6,620 nt of DNA, taken from positions 1 through 6,620 of the forward strand of contig JACQUI010000322.1 in the NCBI GenBank assembly GCA_016210395.1. The letters run 5' to 3'. The translations under genes and the position numbers were made by a program. Source of the stretch: Chloroflexota bacterium. GTDB lineage: Bacteria; Chloroflexota; Dehalococcoidia; Lucifugimonadales; JACPCL1. This document shows, piece by piece, positions 1 to 5,366 of this stretch; the stretch's first letter is position 1; every line of letters starts with the position of its first letter. The notes below the pieces were generated by a model. The model saw only the letters and a program-made list of their open reading frames with translations. It did no database searches and had not been told where the DNA came from.

Positions 1-986
1 ACCCGGAGCAGAACCACTCCTTCAGCGATCACTACCTGGAGGTGTCCTACAACCTCTCCCAGGTCATGTTTGTCACCACAGCCAACGTGCTGGACCCCAT
101 CCTGCCGGCCCTGCGCGACCGGATGGAGATCATCGAGCTGCCCGGCTACACGGAAGAGGAGAAGCTGGAGATCGCCAGGCGGTTCCTTGTGCCCAAGCAG
201 TTGGAGGAGCATGCGCTCAAAGGGGAGCAGCTCCGCTTCTCGTCAAACGCCATTCGCAAGATCATCCGCGAATACACCCGGGAAGCAGGCGTCCGGAATC
301 TTGAGCGGGAGATGGGCGCAATCTGCCGCAAGGTGGCCCGCAACGTTGCCGAGGGCAAGAAGGTGTCGGCGCAGGTGCTGCCGCAGTCGCTGGCCAAGCA
401 TCTTGGCCCGCCGCGCTTCTCCTGGGGCGCCGCAGAGGAGCAGGACGAGATCGGCGTGGCCACAGGCGTGGCGTACACGCCTACCGGCGGTGACGTCCTC
501 TCAATAGAGGTGGCGCTGCTCAAGGGCCGTGGCAATCTTTTGCTCACCGGACAGCTTGGCGACGTTATGAAGGAGTCGGCGCAGGCAGCCGTTAGCTATT
601 GCCGCGCCAGGTCCGAGTACTGGAGCGTCAGGGACGGCAGCTTTGGGCGGCAGGACATTCATATCCACATTCCAGCCGGGGCGACACCCAAGGACGGGCC
701 TTCCGCGGGCGCAGCCCTGACAACTGCGCTGGCTTCAGCCCTCACGCGCAAGCCGGTGCGGAAAGAGGTCGCCATGACCGGCGAGATCACCCTTCGGGGC
801 AAGGTGCTGCCCGTCGGCGGCATCAAGGAGAAGGTCCTGGCCGCTCACCGCGCAGGCATCAAGGTGTTCGTCCTGCCCATGGATAACCGCAAGGACGTGG
901 CGGATATCCCCGCGAAAGTCCGCAGGGATATTCAGTTCGTTTACGTCAAAGACATGGACAACGTGCTGCAGGTGGCGTTACGGTAG
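1..986 (+). CDS. lon: ATP-dependent protease LonA, C-terminal part (5' end outside the window)
   Basis: ATP-dependent serine protease that unfolds and degrades damaged and regulatory proteins in the cytoplasm as a hexamer. The frame is open from the first base (bases 1-2 complete an Asp codon), giving 327 visible residues. The GTG at 42 is the Val of a conserved LEV motif, not a start. Seen in order: the PEQNHSFSDHYLEV segment, AAA+ sensor-1 (TTAN, about base 80), the arginine-finger region ALRDRMEIIELPGYT, the helical lid, then the S16 protease domain. The catalytic Ser lies in PKDGPSAG (codon 702-704) and the catalytic Lys is the second Lys of GGIKEK (codon 831-833). They are 43 residues apart, as in E. 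coli Lon (Ser679/Lys722). The gene ends normally at TAG with no frameshift in the visible part. The N-terminal substrate-binding domain and Walker motifs lie upstream of the window. Confidence 0.98.
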   Translation, partial: PEQNHSFSDHYLEVSYNLSQVMFVTTANVLDPILPALRDRMEIIELPGYTEEEKLEIARRFLVPKQLEEHALKGEQLRFSSNAIRKIIREYTREAGVRNLEREMGAICRKVARNVAEGKKVSAQVLPQSLAKHLGPPRFSWGAAEEQDEIGVATGVAYTPTGGDVLSIEVALLKGRGNLLLTGQLGDVMKESAQAAVSYCRARSEYWSVRDGSFGRQDIHIHIPAGATPKDGPSAGAALTTALASALTRKPVRKEVAMTGEITLRGKVLPVGGIKEKVLAAHRAGIKVFVLPMDNRKDVADIPAKVRRDIQFVYVKDMDNVLQVALR

Positions 987-1001
987 AGGCATCCTGAGGC
1001 G

Positions 1002-1021
1002 GGGCGCGGCATGCCGCGCCC
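1002..1021. repeat. Perfect 20-bp GC palindrome between lon and cvpA
   Basis: GGGCGCGGCATGCCGCGCCC is its own reverse complement and lies 16 nt after the lon stop. Transcribed rightward it folds into a GC-only stem closed by a CATG centre and is followed by only three T residues (1022-1024). It could therefore be a weak or Rho-assisted terminator or a 3'-end-stabilising hairpin for the lon mRNA. It could also be a dyad operator upstream of the next gene. The sequence does not decide between these. Confidence 0.5.
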
Positions 1022-1054
1022 TTTCCGCATATGCGCGCCATCGAGCCGCGAAGA

Positions 1055-1061
1055 GAGGAGG
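1055..1061 (+). promoter_or_regulatory. Ribosome binding site deciding the GTG start of the CvpA-family gene
   Basis: GAGGAGG lies 4 nt before GTG at 1066. It is the only good Shine-Dalgarno in the 79-nt gap and supports a GTG start. Confidence 0.7.
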
Positions 1062-1065
1062 CCCC

Positions 1066-1668
1066 GTGAACTGGGTTGACATCCTCATCATCATTGCAGC
1101 GGGCATTGGGGCGCTGATCGGGTGGAAGGTGGGGTTTCTGGGGGCTATCTTCAACGTCATCGGAATCTTCGTGGGCATCTGGGTGGCCGCCAACTTCAGC
1201 CAGGCCATTGCGGGCTGGATCGCGGGGCAGGGCGCCAGCGACACGCTTGCAACCGTCCTCTCCTATGTTGCTATCGTTGTGGGCATATTCATCGCAGCGC
1301 AAATCGCCAAGGCCATGGTGAAGAAGGCGCTGTCCCTGGTGTTCCTGGGCTGGGTTGACACGGCAGGCTCCATCCTGGTGGGCCTGGTCTTCGGCTTTCT
1401 CCTTGCAGGGGGGCTCGTCATGGGCCTGTCACGCATGTCCGTGGACCTGCCGGAGGAAGGGGCAACGTCTTTTTTGATGGAGATGACAGGCGCGCGCAAA
1501 AGCGTACAGGAAGGCCTGGTCAAGTCGAAACTGGTCGGCACGTTCATTGAGGTAGCCGACGCGGTGCCCGCCAACGTGTTCGGCCTGGTGCCCGGCGACT
1601 TCAAGAAGGCCCTCGATCTCATTGACTCTCAACGGCGCTTGGTTGCCGGCGCGGGCGCCCCGCCGTGA
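1066..1668 (+). CDS. CvpA-family inner-membrane protein
   Basis: A 200-aa membrane protein of the CvpA (colicin V production) family, whose members are four-helix inner-membrane proteins. Their biochemical role is still unclear; E. coli CvpA is linked to colicin V production and envelope stress tolerance. The N-terminus MNWVDILIIIAAGIGALIGW followed by KVGF is the typical family opening. Hydrophobic segments are seen at about residues 4-22, 26-44, 62-82 and 98-121. The LGWVDTAGSILVGLVFG segment (residues 94-110) matches the family's conserved glycine-rich fourth helix. The tail (122-200) is soluble and amphipathic, with no signal for export. It starts at GTG with a GAGGAGG site. It lies 79 nt after lon on the same strand, with a palindrome between, so co-transcription is possible but not shown. 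The family assignment is firm; the precise function is not. Confidence 0.88.
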   Translation: MNWVDILIIIAAGIGALIGWKVGFLGAIFNVIGIFVGIWVAANFSQAIAGWIAGQGASDTLATVLSYVAIVVGIFIAAQIAKAMVKKALSLVFLGWVDTAGSILVGLVFGFLLAGGLVMGLSRMSVDLPEEGATSFLMEMTGARKSVQEGLVKSKLVGTFIEVADAVPANVFGLVPGDFKKALDLIDSQRRLVAGAGAPP

Positions 1669-2002
1669 ACAATGCGGCTCCAAGGAGCTAGCCAAGTGGG
1701 GGCAAGGTGACCGTGCCCCTTACACCACGTTGCTTGAGGGCTGTGTTGATTTGCCGGAACCGTGGACTTGAGTCCACGGTTTCCACAGGCGCAGGAGAAC
1801 CGAAGACCAATACGGATTTTGGGCAGCCCTTGACCAAATGGAGCAACGAAGAGGAGAATCAGAAAAGGCGCAGCGTGAGCGGAGGGTCAAAAACAGGGGT
1901 CGCTTCTCATGCATAAGCGCCGGCAGGCAGGGGACAGGCCATTGGCCCCTGGCCGCGTTGAAGTGACCGGGAATCCTACTAGATAGGCTGGCAGGTGGTC
2001 TC
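1669..2002. other. Gene-free stretch between the CvpA-family and HNH genes
   Basis: These 334 nt hold one strong hairpin (1758-1781) and a weaker GC-rich dyad (CAGGGG...CCCCTG, 1928-1951). A 69-codon open frame (1707-1916) and a shorter ATG frame from 1835 lack a family-like sequence and a convincing ribosome site, so I do not call them genes. A poor promoter-like pair, TTGAAG (1958-1963), 16 nt, TAGATA (1980-1985), lies just before the HNH gene. It matches consensus at the -35 but barely at the -10. Confidence 0.6.
1758..1781. repeat. Hairpin with 11-bp perfect arms, centre TG
   Basis: Arms AACCGTGGACT (1758-1768) and AGTCCACGGTT (1771-1781) are exact reverse complements around a 2-nt centre. 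A G-T and a G-C pair (1756-1757 with 1782-1783) could lengthen the stem. It begins 89 nt after the CvpA-family stop. No T-run follows outside the stem, so an intrinsic terminator is not clear. It resembles the other intergenic palindromes of this window in size and in its near-symmetric TTGA core, but shares no end sequence with them. Confidence 0.65.
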
Positions 2003-2521
2003 ATGGTGCAGCGTGCTATCGGTGCACCGGTATTGGTGCTGAATCAGAACTACGAACCGATCAACGTGTGCCACGTCCGCAGGGCGGTGGTGTTGATAGA
2101 CCGTGGCAAGGCGGAGCTGCTAATCAACGGCAACGGCGAGGTGCGCACCCCCCGCCTGATAATCCCCGCGCCCTCGGTCATACGCCTGATGCAGATGGTC
2201 AAGCGGCCCATCCTGCAGCGCCGGCTCTCCCGCCGCGACATCTTCATCCGCGACAGCTACACGTGCCAGTACTGCGGCAAGACTGGCCATGACCTGACCC
2301 TAGACCATGTGACGCCGCGCGTCCGCGGCGGCCTGCACACATGGGAGAACGTGGTGGCGGCCTGCATCCCCTGCAACCACCGGAAGGCCAGCCACACGCT
2401 CAAGGAGGCAGGCATGAAGCTGCTCAGGGAGCCTCGCGCGCCGCGTCCCAACCCCTACTACCTCTTCCAGCGCCGTCCCCTCCAGGAGGAGTGGCGACAG
2501 TTCATGCCCTGGGCGGAATAG
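2003..2521 (+). CDS. HNH endonuclease-family protein
   Basis: A 172-aa stand-alone HNH protein of the common chromosomal type that opens with VLVLNQNYEPINVCHVRRAV (residues 10-29). The N-terminal region is followed by a C-terminal beta-beta-alpha-metal nuclease fold. The zinc-ribbon cysteines are C88 and C91 (CQYC) and C121 and C124 (CIPC). Likely catalytic or metal residues are D101-H102 (LDHVTPRVRGG), N116 (WENVV) and H126 (CNHRK). All key positions are present, so an active nuclease is expected. Members of this group are widespread in bacteria, usually outside restriction loci, and their physiological substrate is unknown. Genuine HNH restriction enzymes normally have a methylase partner; none is seen here. 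The ATG start at 2003 has a modest GGTGG site 4 nt upstream. A strong terminator follows directly, so this is probably a monocistronic unit or the end of a transcript. Confidence 0.9.
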   Translation: MVQRAIGAPVLVLNQNYEPINVCHVRRAVVLIDRGKAELLINGNGEVRTPRLIIPAPSVIRLMQMVKRPILQRRLSRRDIFIRDSYTCQYCGKTGHDLTLDHVTPRVRGGLHTWENVVAACIPCNHRKASHTLKEAGMKLLREPRAPRPNPYYLFQRRPLQEEWRQFMPWAE

Positions 2522-2525
2522 GGAA

Positions 2526-2568
2526 GAAAAGAAAGAAGGTTCGCCGTTGGCGAGCCTTCTTTCTTTTC
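2526..2568 (+). terminator. Rho-independent terminator after the HNH gene, probably bidirectional
   Basis: A 20-bp stem with one G-T wobble (arms 2526-2545 and 2549-2568) closes on a GTT loop. The arm tips are GC-rich (GGTTCGCC/GGCGAGCC) and the outer parts are A/G-rich upstream and T/C-rich downstream, so the RNA ends in a U-rich tract. It starts 4 nt after the HNH stop codon. Because the outer stem is A-rich on one side and T-rich on the other, it should also work on leftward transcripts coming from the DMP19-like gene about 300 nt away. Confidence 0.9.
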
Positions 2569-2654
2569 GATGAATGTCCTTGCCTCTCCGAAGCGCTTCG
2601 ATCACTATCCAGGGGCCGCACACTACGGACCTGTTTCGGACGACGAGGAGGCCC

Positions 2655-2864
2655 ATGATACCTGACCCCGATGTGAGCGACGCCACGCTCCGGGCGTTGC
2701 TGGAGCCGGCGGAGAAGGTGCGGAACGCAGGCTCGCGGAGCGCTACGGCTCACATTCCAGTCCTCTCGCCCGACATAGCCGCCGCCGTCCTGCGCGATCT
2801 GCTGGAGCGCGGGAGGGCTCGGCCTCGCAAAGGCGGGGGCCGTGTCCTTCGCGACGTCGGGTAA
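2655..2864 (+). CDS. Possible small orphan protein, 69 aa
   Basis: I do not recognise this protein. The frame is open further upstream (an ATG at 2574), but that codon has no ribosome site and lies just after the terminator. The ATG at 2655 has GAGGAGG (2645-2651) 3 nt before it, much like the site of the CvpA-family gene, so I prefer the shorter form. It begins MIPDPDVSDATLRALLEPAE, has a second helical stretch (LSPDIAAAVLRDLLERGRAR, about residues 39-58) and ends in a basic Gly/Arg-rich tail. There is no signal peptide or membrane segment. It ends 9 nt from the convergent DMP19-like gene. It could be a chance frame in GC-rich DNA; the ribosome site and the plausible helices are the only support, and no promoter was found after the terminator. 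Confidence 0.4.
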   Translation: MIPDPDVSDATLRALLEPAEKVRNAGSRSATAHIPVLSPDIAAAVLRDLLERGRARPRKGGGRVLRDVG

Positions 2865-2873
2865 TGCCGTCCC

Positions 2874-3392
2874 TTACTCCACTATTTCAATGAACTCGTC
2901 GAAGTTCTGGTCCAGCCACTTCTCCAGCAGATCTGTGATCGTCGGCTTGCAGTTGTAGTAGGCGCTGTCCAGATCCTCGAACTCCTGCTCCAAACCAGTC
3001 TCGACATACTCTTCAACAGTCCTGATGCGCTTCCGTGGCTTGCTGGTCCTTCGCTTGTATGCTTGCAGAAGCACTTCCCGTTGCTGGTGAGCGCCAAGCT
3101 GTGGCAATGCCTCGCGAGTCTCCGGGACGTACTTCCCGCTACTATTCTCGAAGAACTGCAAGTGCCCGCCGTTCTGCACTTCTGCGTCATACTTGAAAGA
3201 GAAGGCGGCGACTTGCTGCGCGGGACTCAAGCTCTCACGCGGGGTCATGGCTATGAGGTCAATGAACGAATTCCAAGCCACGTAGGGTTTCTCTTGGATG
3301 TCGAGGCGGCTCAGCTTCCGCCGAAACAAGGGCCTCGACTTCTCTTTGACCATAAATCGCCGCCGTACCGCACTGAACAGCCGAACCTTCAA
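2874..3392 (-). CDS. DMP19 / DUF4375-family protein (TTG start)
   Basis: A 172-aa cytoplasmic protein whose segment at residues 57-100 carries the hallmark EVQNGGHLQFFENSSG (71-86), followed by ETREALPQLGA. This is the signature of the DMP19-like (DUF4375) family. The named member, Neisseria DMP19, is an acidic DNA mimic that binds a helix-turn-helix repressor; most relatives have no known role. The C-terminal 46 residues (127-172) have 15 acidic and 2 basic residues. The first 30 residues are strongly basic (12 Lys/Arg), an unusual contrast. I chose TTG at 3392 because GGAG sits 6 nt before it; the internal ATG (codon at 3353, residue 14) has only a poor site. The upstream VOC gene ends 9 nt away and its TAG overlaps that GGAG, implying translational coupling. 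Four sampled 60-nt blocks average about 51% GC, against about 70% in its neighbours, which suggests horizontal acquisition. Confidence 0.82.
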   Translation of the reverse strand: MKVRLFSAVRRRFMVKEKSRPLFRRKLSRLDIQEKPYVAWNSFIDLIAMTPRESLSPAQQVAAFSFKYDAEVQNGGHLQFFENSSGKYVPETREALPQLGAHQQREVLLQAYKRRTSKPRKRIRTVEEYVETGLEQEFEDLDSAYYNCKPTITDLLEKWLDQNFDEFIEIVE

Positions 3393-3398
3393 CGGATT

Positions 3399-3402
3399 CT
3401 CC
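3399..3402 (-). promoter_or_regulatory. Ribosome binding site (GGAG) overlapping the VOC stop, deciding the TTG start
   Basis: On the minus strand the sequence reads TAGGAGAATCCGTTG. The VOC stop TAG shares its G with the GGAG site, which lies 6 nt before the TTG start of the DMP19-like gene. A ribosome ending on the VOC gene would be placed to restart here. Confidence 0.65.
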
Positions 3403-4316
3403 TACGGCTCCGGGCGGTTCCAGACCTCTACAAGCGTGCCGATGCAGCTCCGGGGGTGGAACCAGGCCACGTAGTTGACTGCCTGGCCAGGCTCGGGAAT
3501 CGCGCCGATCTGCTGGACTCCCCCTGCCTTGGCCCTGGCAACCAGGGCGTGGACGTTGTTTGCGTAGGGGCCGATGTGGTGGAAAGCCGCCCCTTGCGTT
3601 GCGCGCTGGGCCACGAAGCGCGCCGTGCCGCTCTCAGTATCGGCGGGGATGCTGATCTCCAGGACGCATCCGCCAATGGGGAACTCCTTCAGCCACACGG
3701 GGTCGTCGGGGCCGATGCTCCGGCCCGCCTCTTGCCGGCGGGGGCCGCCTCTATCACGAGAGTAGTTTTGGGGCAGGCCAAAGGTGTCGGCCCACAGCTT
3801 GTAGACCTCCTCGTAGTTGCGGGCGGCAATGCCAATGTGGGCCATGCCGATGATGAGGCCCTCGCCCCTGAAGGCGGGATGGGGGTAGTACTGCTCGCTA
3901 GAAGCCACCTCGAGCTGCAACCCCAGGGTCGTCGCCGGGTCCAGGAACACCGGGCTGTGGCCGTCCCACTTGCCCGCCTGGTCCGCGCGTATCTTCACGC
4001 CCTTCTGCTGCAGGCGGCGAACGTCGTTGACGATGTCGTCCGAGGCCAGGCACAGGTGATGCATGCCGCCGCCCGGGCGCTCGGCAAGGAACTTGCCCGC
4101 CTCCGTGTTGGGGTCGTTGGGCTTGCTCAGCTCCAGGTAGAGCTCCGCCACCGGGACCTCGATAGTTGACACGCTATCGAAGGAACCGGTCCGGCCGTTG
4201 GGCAGGGGGCTGCGGCGGCGGTCCACCGCCAGGCCGAACCCGCCGCAATACACCTTCTGGGCCTCTTCCAGGCTTGGCGTGATGATGCCGACGTGATGGA
4301 TGCGGGTAAAAGCCAT
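3402..4316 (-). CDS. Two-domain VOC-superfamily metalloprotein (glyoxalase / methylmalonyl-CoA-epimerase-like)
   Basis: A 304-aa protein with two vicinal-oxygen-chelate domains, each of two beta-alpha-beta-beta-beta modules. Such enzymes use a divalent metal for isomerisation, epimerisation or ring-opening oxygenation of small substrates. Domain 1 (about 5-140) resembles methylmalonyl-CoA epimerase: IHHVGIITPSLEEAQKVY (H8), ELYLEL (E62), GGGMHHLCL (H86/H87) and LQLEV (E136). Domain 2 (about 157-300) repeats the pattern: MAHIGIAARNYEEVYKLW (H160), VLEISIP (E220), FHHIGPY (H246/H247) and LVEVWN (E297). Both domains therefore keep a full H/E/H/E ligand set. The start is ATG at 4316, preceded by AGGAGG with good spacing. 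The frame stays open to 4400, but that extension runs through an intergenic palindrome and is not protein-like. The substrate is unknown; no mutase gene is present to support true methylmalonyl-CoA epimerase activity. The gene is coupled to the DMP19-like gene downstream. Confidence 0.88.
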   Translation of the reverse strand: MAFTRIHHVGIITPSLEEAQKVYCGGFGLAVDRRRSPLPNGRTGSFDSVSTIEVPVAELYLELSKPNDPNTEAGKFLAERPGGGMHHLCLASDDIVNDVRRLQQKGVKIRADQAGKWDGHSPVFLDPATTLGLQLEVASSEQYYPHPAFRGEGLIIGMAHIGIAARNYEEVYKLWADTFGLPQNYSRDRGGPRRQEAGRSIGPDDPVWLKEFPIGGCVLEISIPADTESGTARFVAQRATQGAAFHHIGPYANNVHALVARAKAGGVQQIGAIPEPGQAVNYVAWFHPRSCIGTLVEVWNRPEP

Positions 4317-4322
4317 TGGTCT

Positions 4323-4328
4323 CCTCCT
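4323..4328 (-). promoter_or_regulatory. Ribosome binding site deciding the VOC gene start
   Basis: The minus strand reads AGGAGGAGACCAATG ahead of codon 1, a near-perfect Shine-Dalgarno 6-7 nt from ATG at 4316. It rules out the longer frame beginning at 4400. Confidence 0.75.
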
Positions 4329-4385
4329 ATGAGCCTGTCTCCCAATATTGCGGTAATGACGTATCTCGCGATGCCGCCAATACGT

Positions 4386-4410
4386 AGGGGCGGGTTTCAA
4401 ACCCGCTCCT
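4386..4410. repeat. Intergenic palindrome 1, GTAGGGGCG-ended, core GGGTTTCAAACCC
   Basis: Arms AGGGGCGGGTTT and AAACCCGCTCCT pair over 12 bp with one G-T wobble and a single central C. The inner 17 nt (4390-4406) are a perfect dyad. The 13 nt at its left end, ATACGTAGGGGCG (4380-4392), occur again, inverted, in the palindrome between the next two genes (5341-5353). It sits in the 156-nt gap between the MBL and VOC genes and may act as a transcript-processing or attenuating hairpin. Confidence 0.75.
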
Positions 4411-4441
4411 GCAGCGGGATAAATCGGCTGTCGTTACGGCG

Positions 4442-4463
4442 CCAGAGAAGAGCCACTCTCTGG
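4442..4463. repeat. Small hairpin just downstream of the MBL-fold gene
   Basis: Arms CCAGAGA (4442-4448) and TCTCTGG (4457-4463) pair perfectly over 7 bp with an 8-nt loop, 9 nt after the MBL stop codon in the leftward direction. No U-rich tract follows on that strand, so it is not a standard terminator. It may be a 3'-end or processing structure, or a chance dyad. Confidence 0.35.
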
Positions 4464-4472
4464 GACACACTC

Positions 4473-5303
4473 CTATGACTTCAGCATGTAGGCAGGCGCT
4501 TTTTCCGCCACCCTGCCCTCTTCCACCAGCTTGGCTAGGTGGGTACGCACGTTGCGGGCGGCGGCCTCCCGCAGGTTCCGCCGGAGGTCCCTGGGGTATA
4601 TGTCGTCCACGATCTGGTAGACGTCGGTGATGCCCTTCTTGAGCGCGGCCAGTATCTGCTGCTCCCGCTCCTTCCTGTGGGCAATGTACGACCGGATGCG
4701 GCTGGCGCCGTCGTCTACAAGGTCGCCGTGGGCAGGAAGGACCCTGGCGGGGTTGTAGCCGGCCAGCAGATCCAGCGAGCGCATGTAGTCACCCAGGTTG
4801 CGGACGGTGCCCGTGGAGCTGCCCAGCACCGTATCGCCCGTGAACATGACGCCGTCGGAGGCCATCCAGTAGCAGACGTGGTCATCCTCGTGGCCCGGCG
4901 TGAAGAGGGCGACGACGGACGCGCCGCCGCCCAGGGAGATAGTCTCTCCATCGGCAACCGGTTGGACGACGCGCGGCCCCAGCATCTTCGTCAGCCTCGC
5001 GGCCAGCTTGGGGTGACAGCGCACCGGCGCGCCGGTGGCCTCCTGGATGCGGTCCAATCCGCCGATGTGGTCGCCATGGCCGTGGGTGATGAGGATGCAG
5101 AGAGTGGGGGGAGCGCTCAGCTTCCTGTAGTAGTCCAGGATACCGATCGTCCAGTCCCTGTAATGCTCGCCTGTATCCACGATGGACATGCGGTCGGCGG
5201 GGTCGCCGACGAAGTAAATGTTGGAGCCGCCCGGGTGCATGGCGCCGAAGGACTCGACGTCTTCGTCAATGTGGTGCCGGTAGACATAGGGGGTGACTTG
5301 CAT
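4473..5303 (-). CDS. MBL-fold metallo-hydrolase, LACTB2-like
   Basis: A 276-aa metallo-beta-lactamase-fold hydrolase with two domains. The catalytic domain (about 1-205) shows all metal motifs: THGHGDH (H74, H76, D78, H79), TPGHEDDHVCY (H138), FTGDTVLG (D157) and PAHGD (H192). This indicates a di-metal, probably Zn, centre. The C-terminal part (about 210-265), REQQILAALKKGITDVYQIV and onward, is the winged-helix-like extension found in LACTB2-type proteins. In that family the human protein is a mitochondrial endoribonuclease, while many bacterial members are unassigned hydrolases of thioesters or lactones. There is no signal peptide, so it acts in the cytoplasm and is not an antibiotic-resistance beta-lactamase. 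The ATG start at 5303 has only a weak AAAGG about 10 nt upstream. It lies 63 nt after the NHL gene in the same direction, with a palindrome between. Confidence 0.9.
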   Translation of the reverse strand: MQVTPYVYRHHIDEDVESFGAMHPGGSNIYFVGDPADRMSIVDTGEHYRDWTIGILDYYRKLSAPPTLCILITHGHGDHIGGLDRIQEATGAPVRCHPKLAARLTKMLGPRVVQPVADGETISLGGGASVVALFTPGHEDDHVCYWMASDGVMFTGDTVLGSSTGTVRNLGDYMRSLDLLAGYNPARVLPAHGDLVDDGASRIRSYIAHRKEREQQILAALKKGITDVYQIVDDIYPRDLRRNLREAAARNVRTHLAKLVEEGRVAEKAPAYMLKS

Positions 5304-5321
5304 AGTGGCGTCGCCTTTCGT

Positions 5322-5349
5322 GTAGGGGCGACCGCCGGGTCGCCCCTAC
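5322..5349. repeat. Intergenic palindrome 2, perfect 12-bp stem with GTAGGGGCG ends
   Basis: Arms GTAGGGGCGACC (5322-5333) and GGTCGCCCCTAC (5338-5349) are exact complements around GCCG. It fills nearly half of the 63-nt gap between the NHL and MBL genes. On the minus strand it begins ATACGTAGGGGCG, identical over 13 nt to one end of the palindrome at 4380-4410, while the core differs. No T-run follows in either direction, so it is unlikely to be a simple terminator. Confidence 0.8.
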
Positions 5350-5366
5350 GTATGATCGGGAGCGGT

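Noticed and set aside
42..44. GTG as a start codon for the Lon fragment
   Set aside because: The frame is open to the first base and the upstream residues (PEQNHSFSDHYLE) are conserved Lon sequence, so the gene begins outside the window.
1707..1916. A 69-codon frame starting GTG in the gap before the HNH gene
   Set aside because: It reads through the 1758-1781 hairpin, has no convincing ribosome site and gives no recognisable or structured protein.
2003..2521. HNH protein as part of a restriction, defence or homing-element system
   Set aside because: There is no methylase, intron boundary, phage gene or partner nearby; the sequence matches the widespread stand-alone chromosomal HNH group.
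3063..4169. A 368-codon open frame on the + strand across the DMP19-like and VOC genes
   Set aside because: It runs antisense to two well-recognised proteins; its translation is low-complexity (Arg/Ala/Val/Gly-rich) with no family signature, as expected opposite GC-rich genes.
4317..4400. N-terminal extension of the VOC protein to a start at 4400
   Set aside because: The extra 28 residues are Arg/His-rich, are encoded partly by the intergenic palindrome, and a strong AGGAGG site marks the ATG at 4316.
4473..5303. MBL-fold protein as a beta-lactam resistance gene
   Set aside because: No signal peptide, LACTB2-like motifs and a winged-helix-like C-terminus point to a cytoplasmic housekeeping-type hydrolase.
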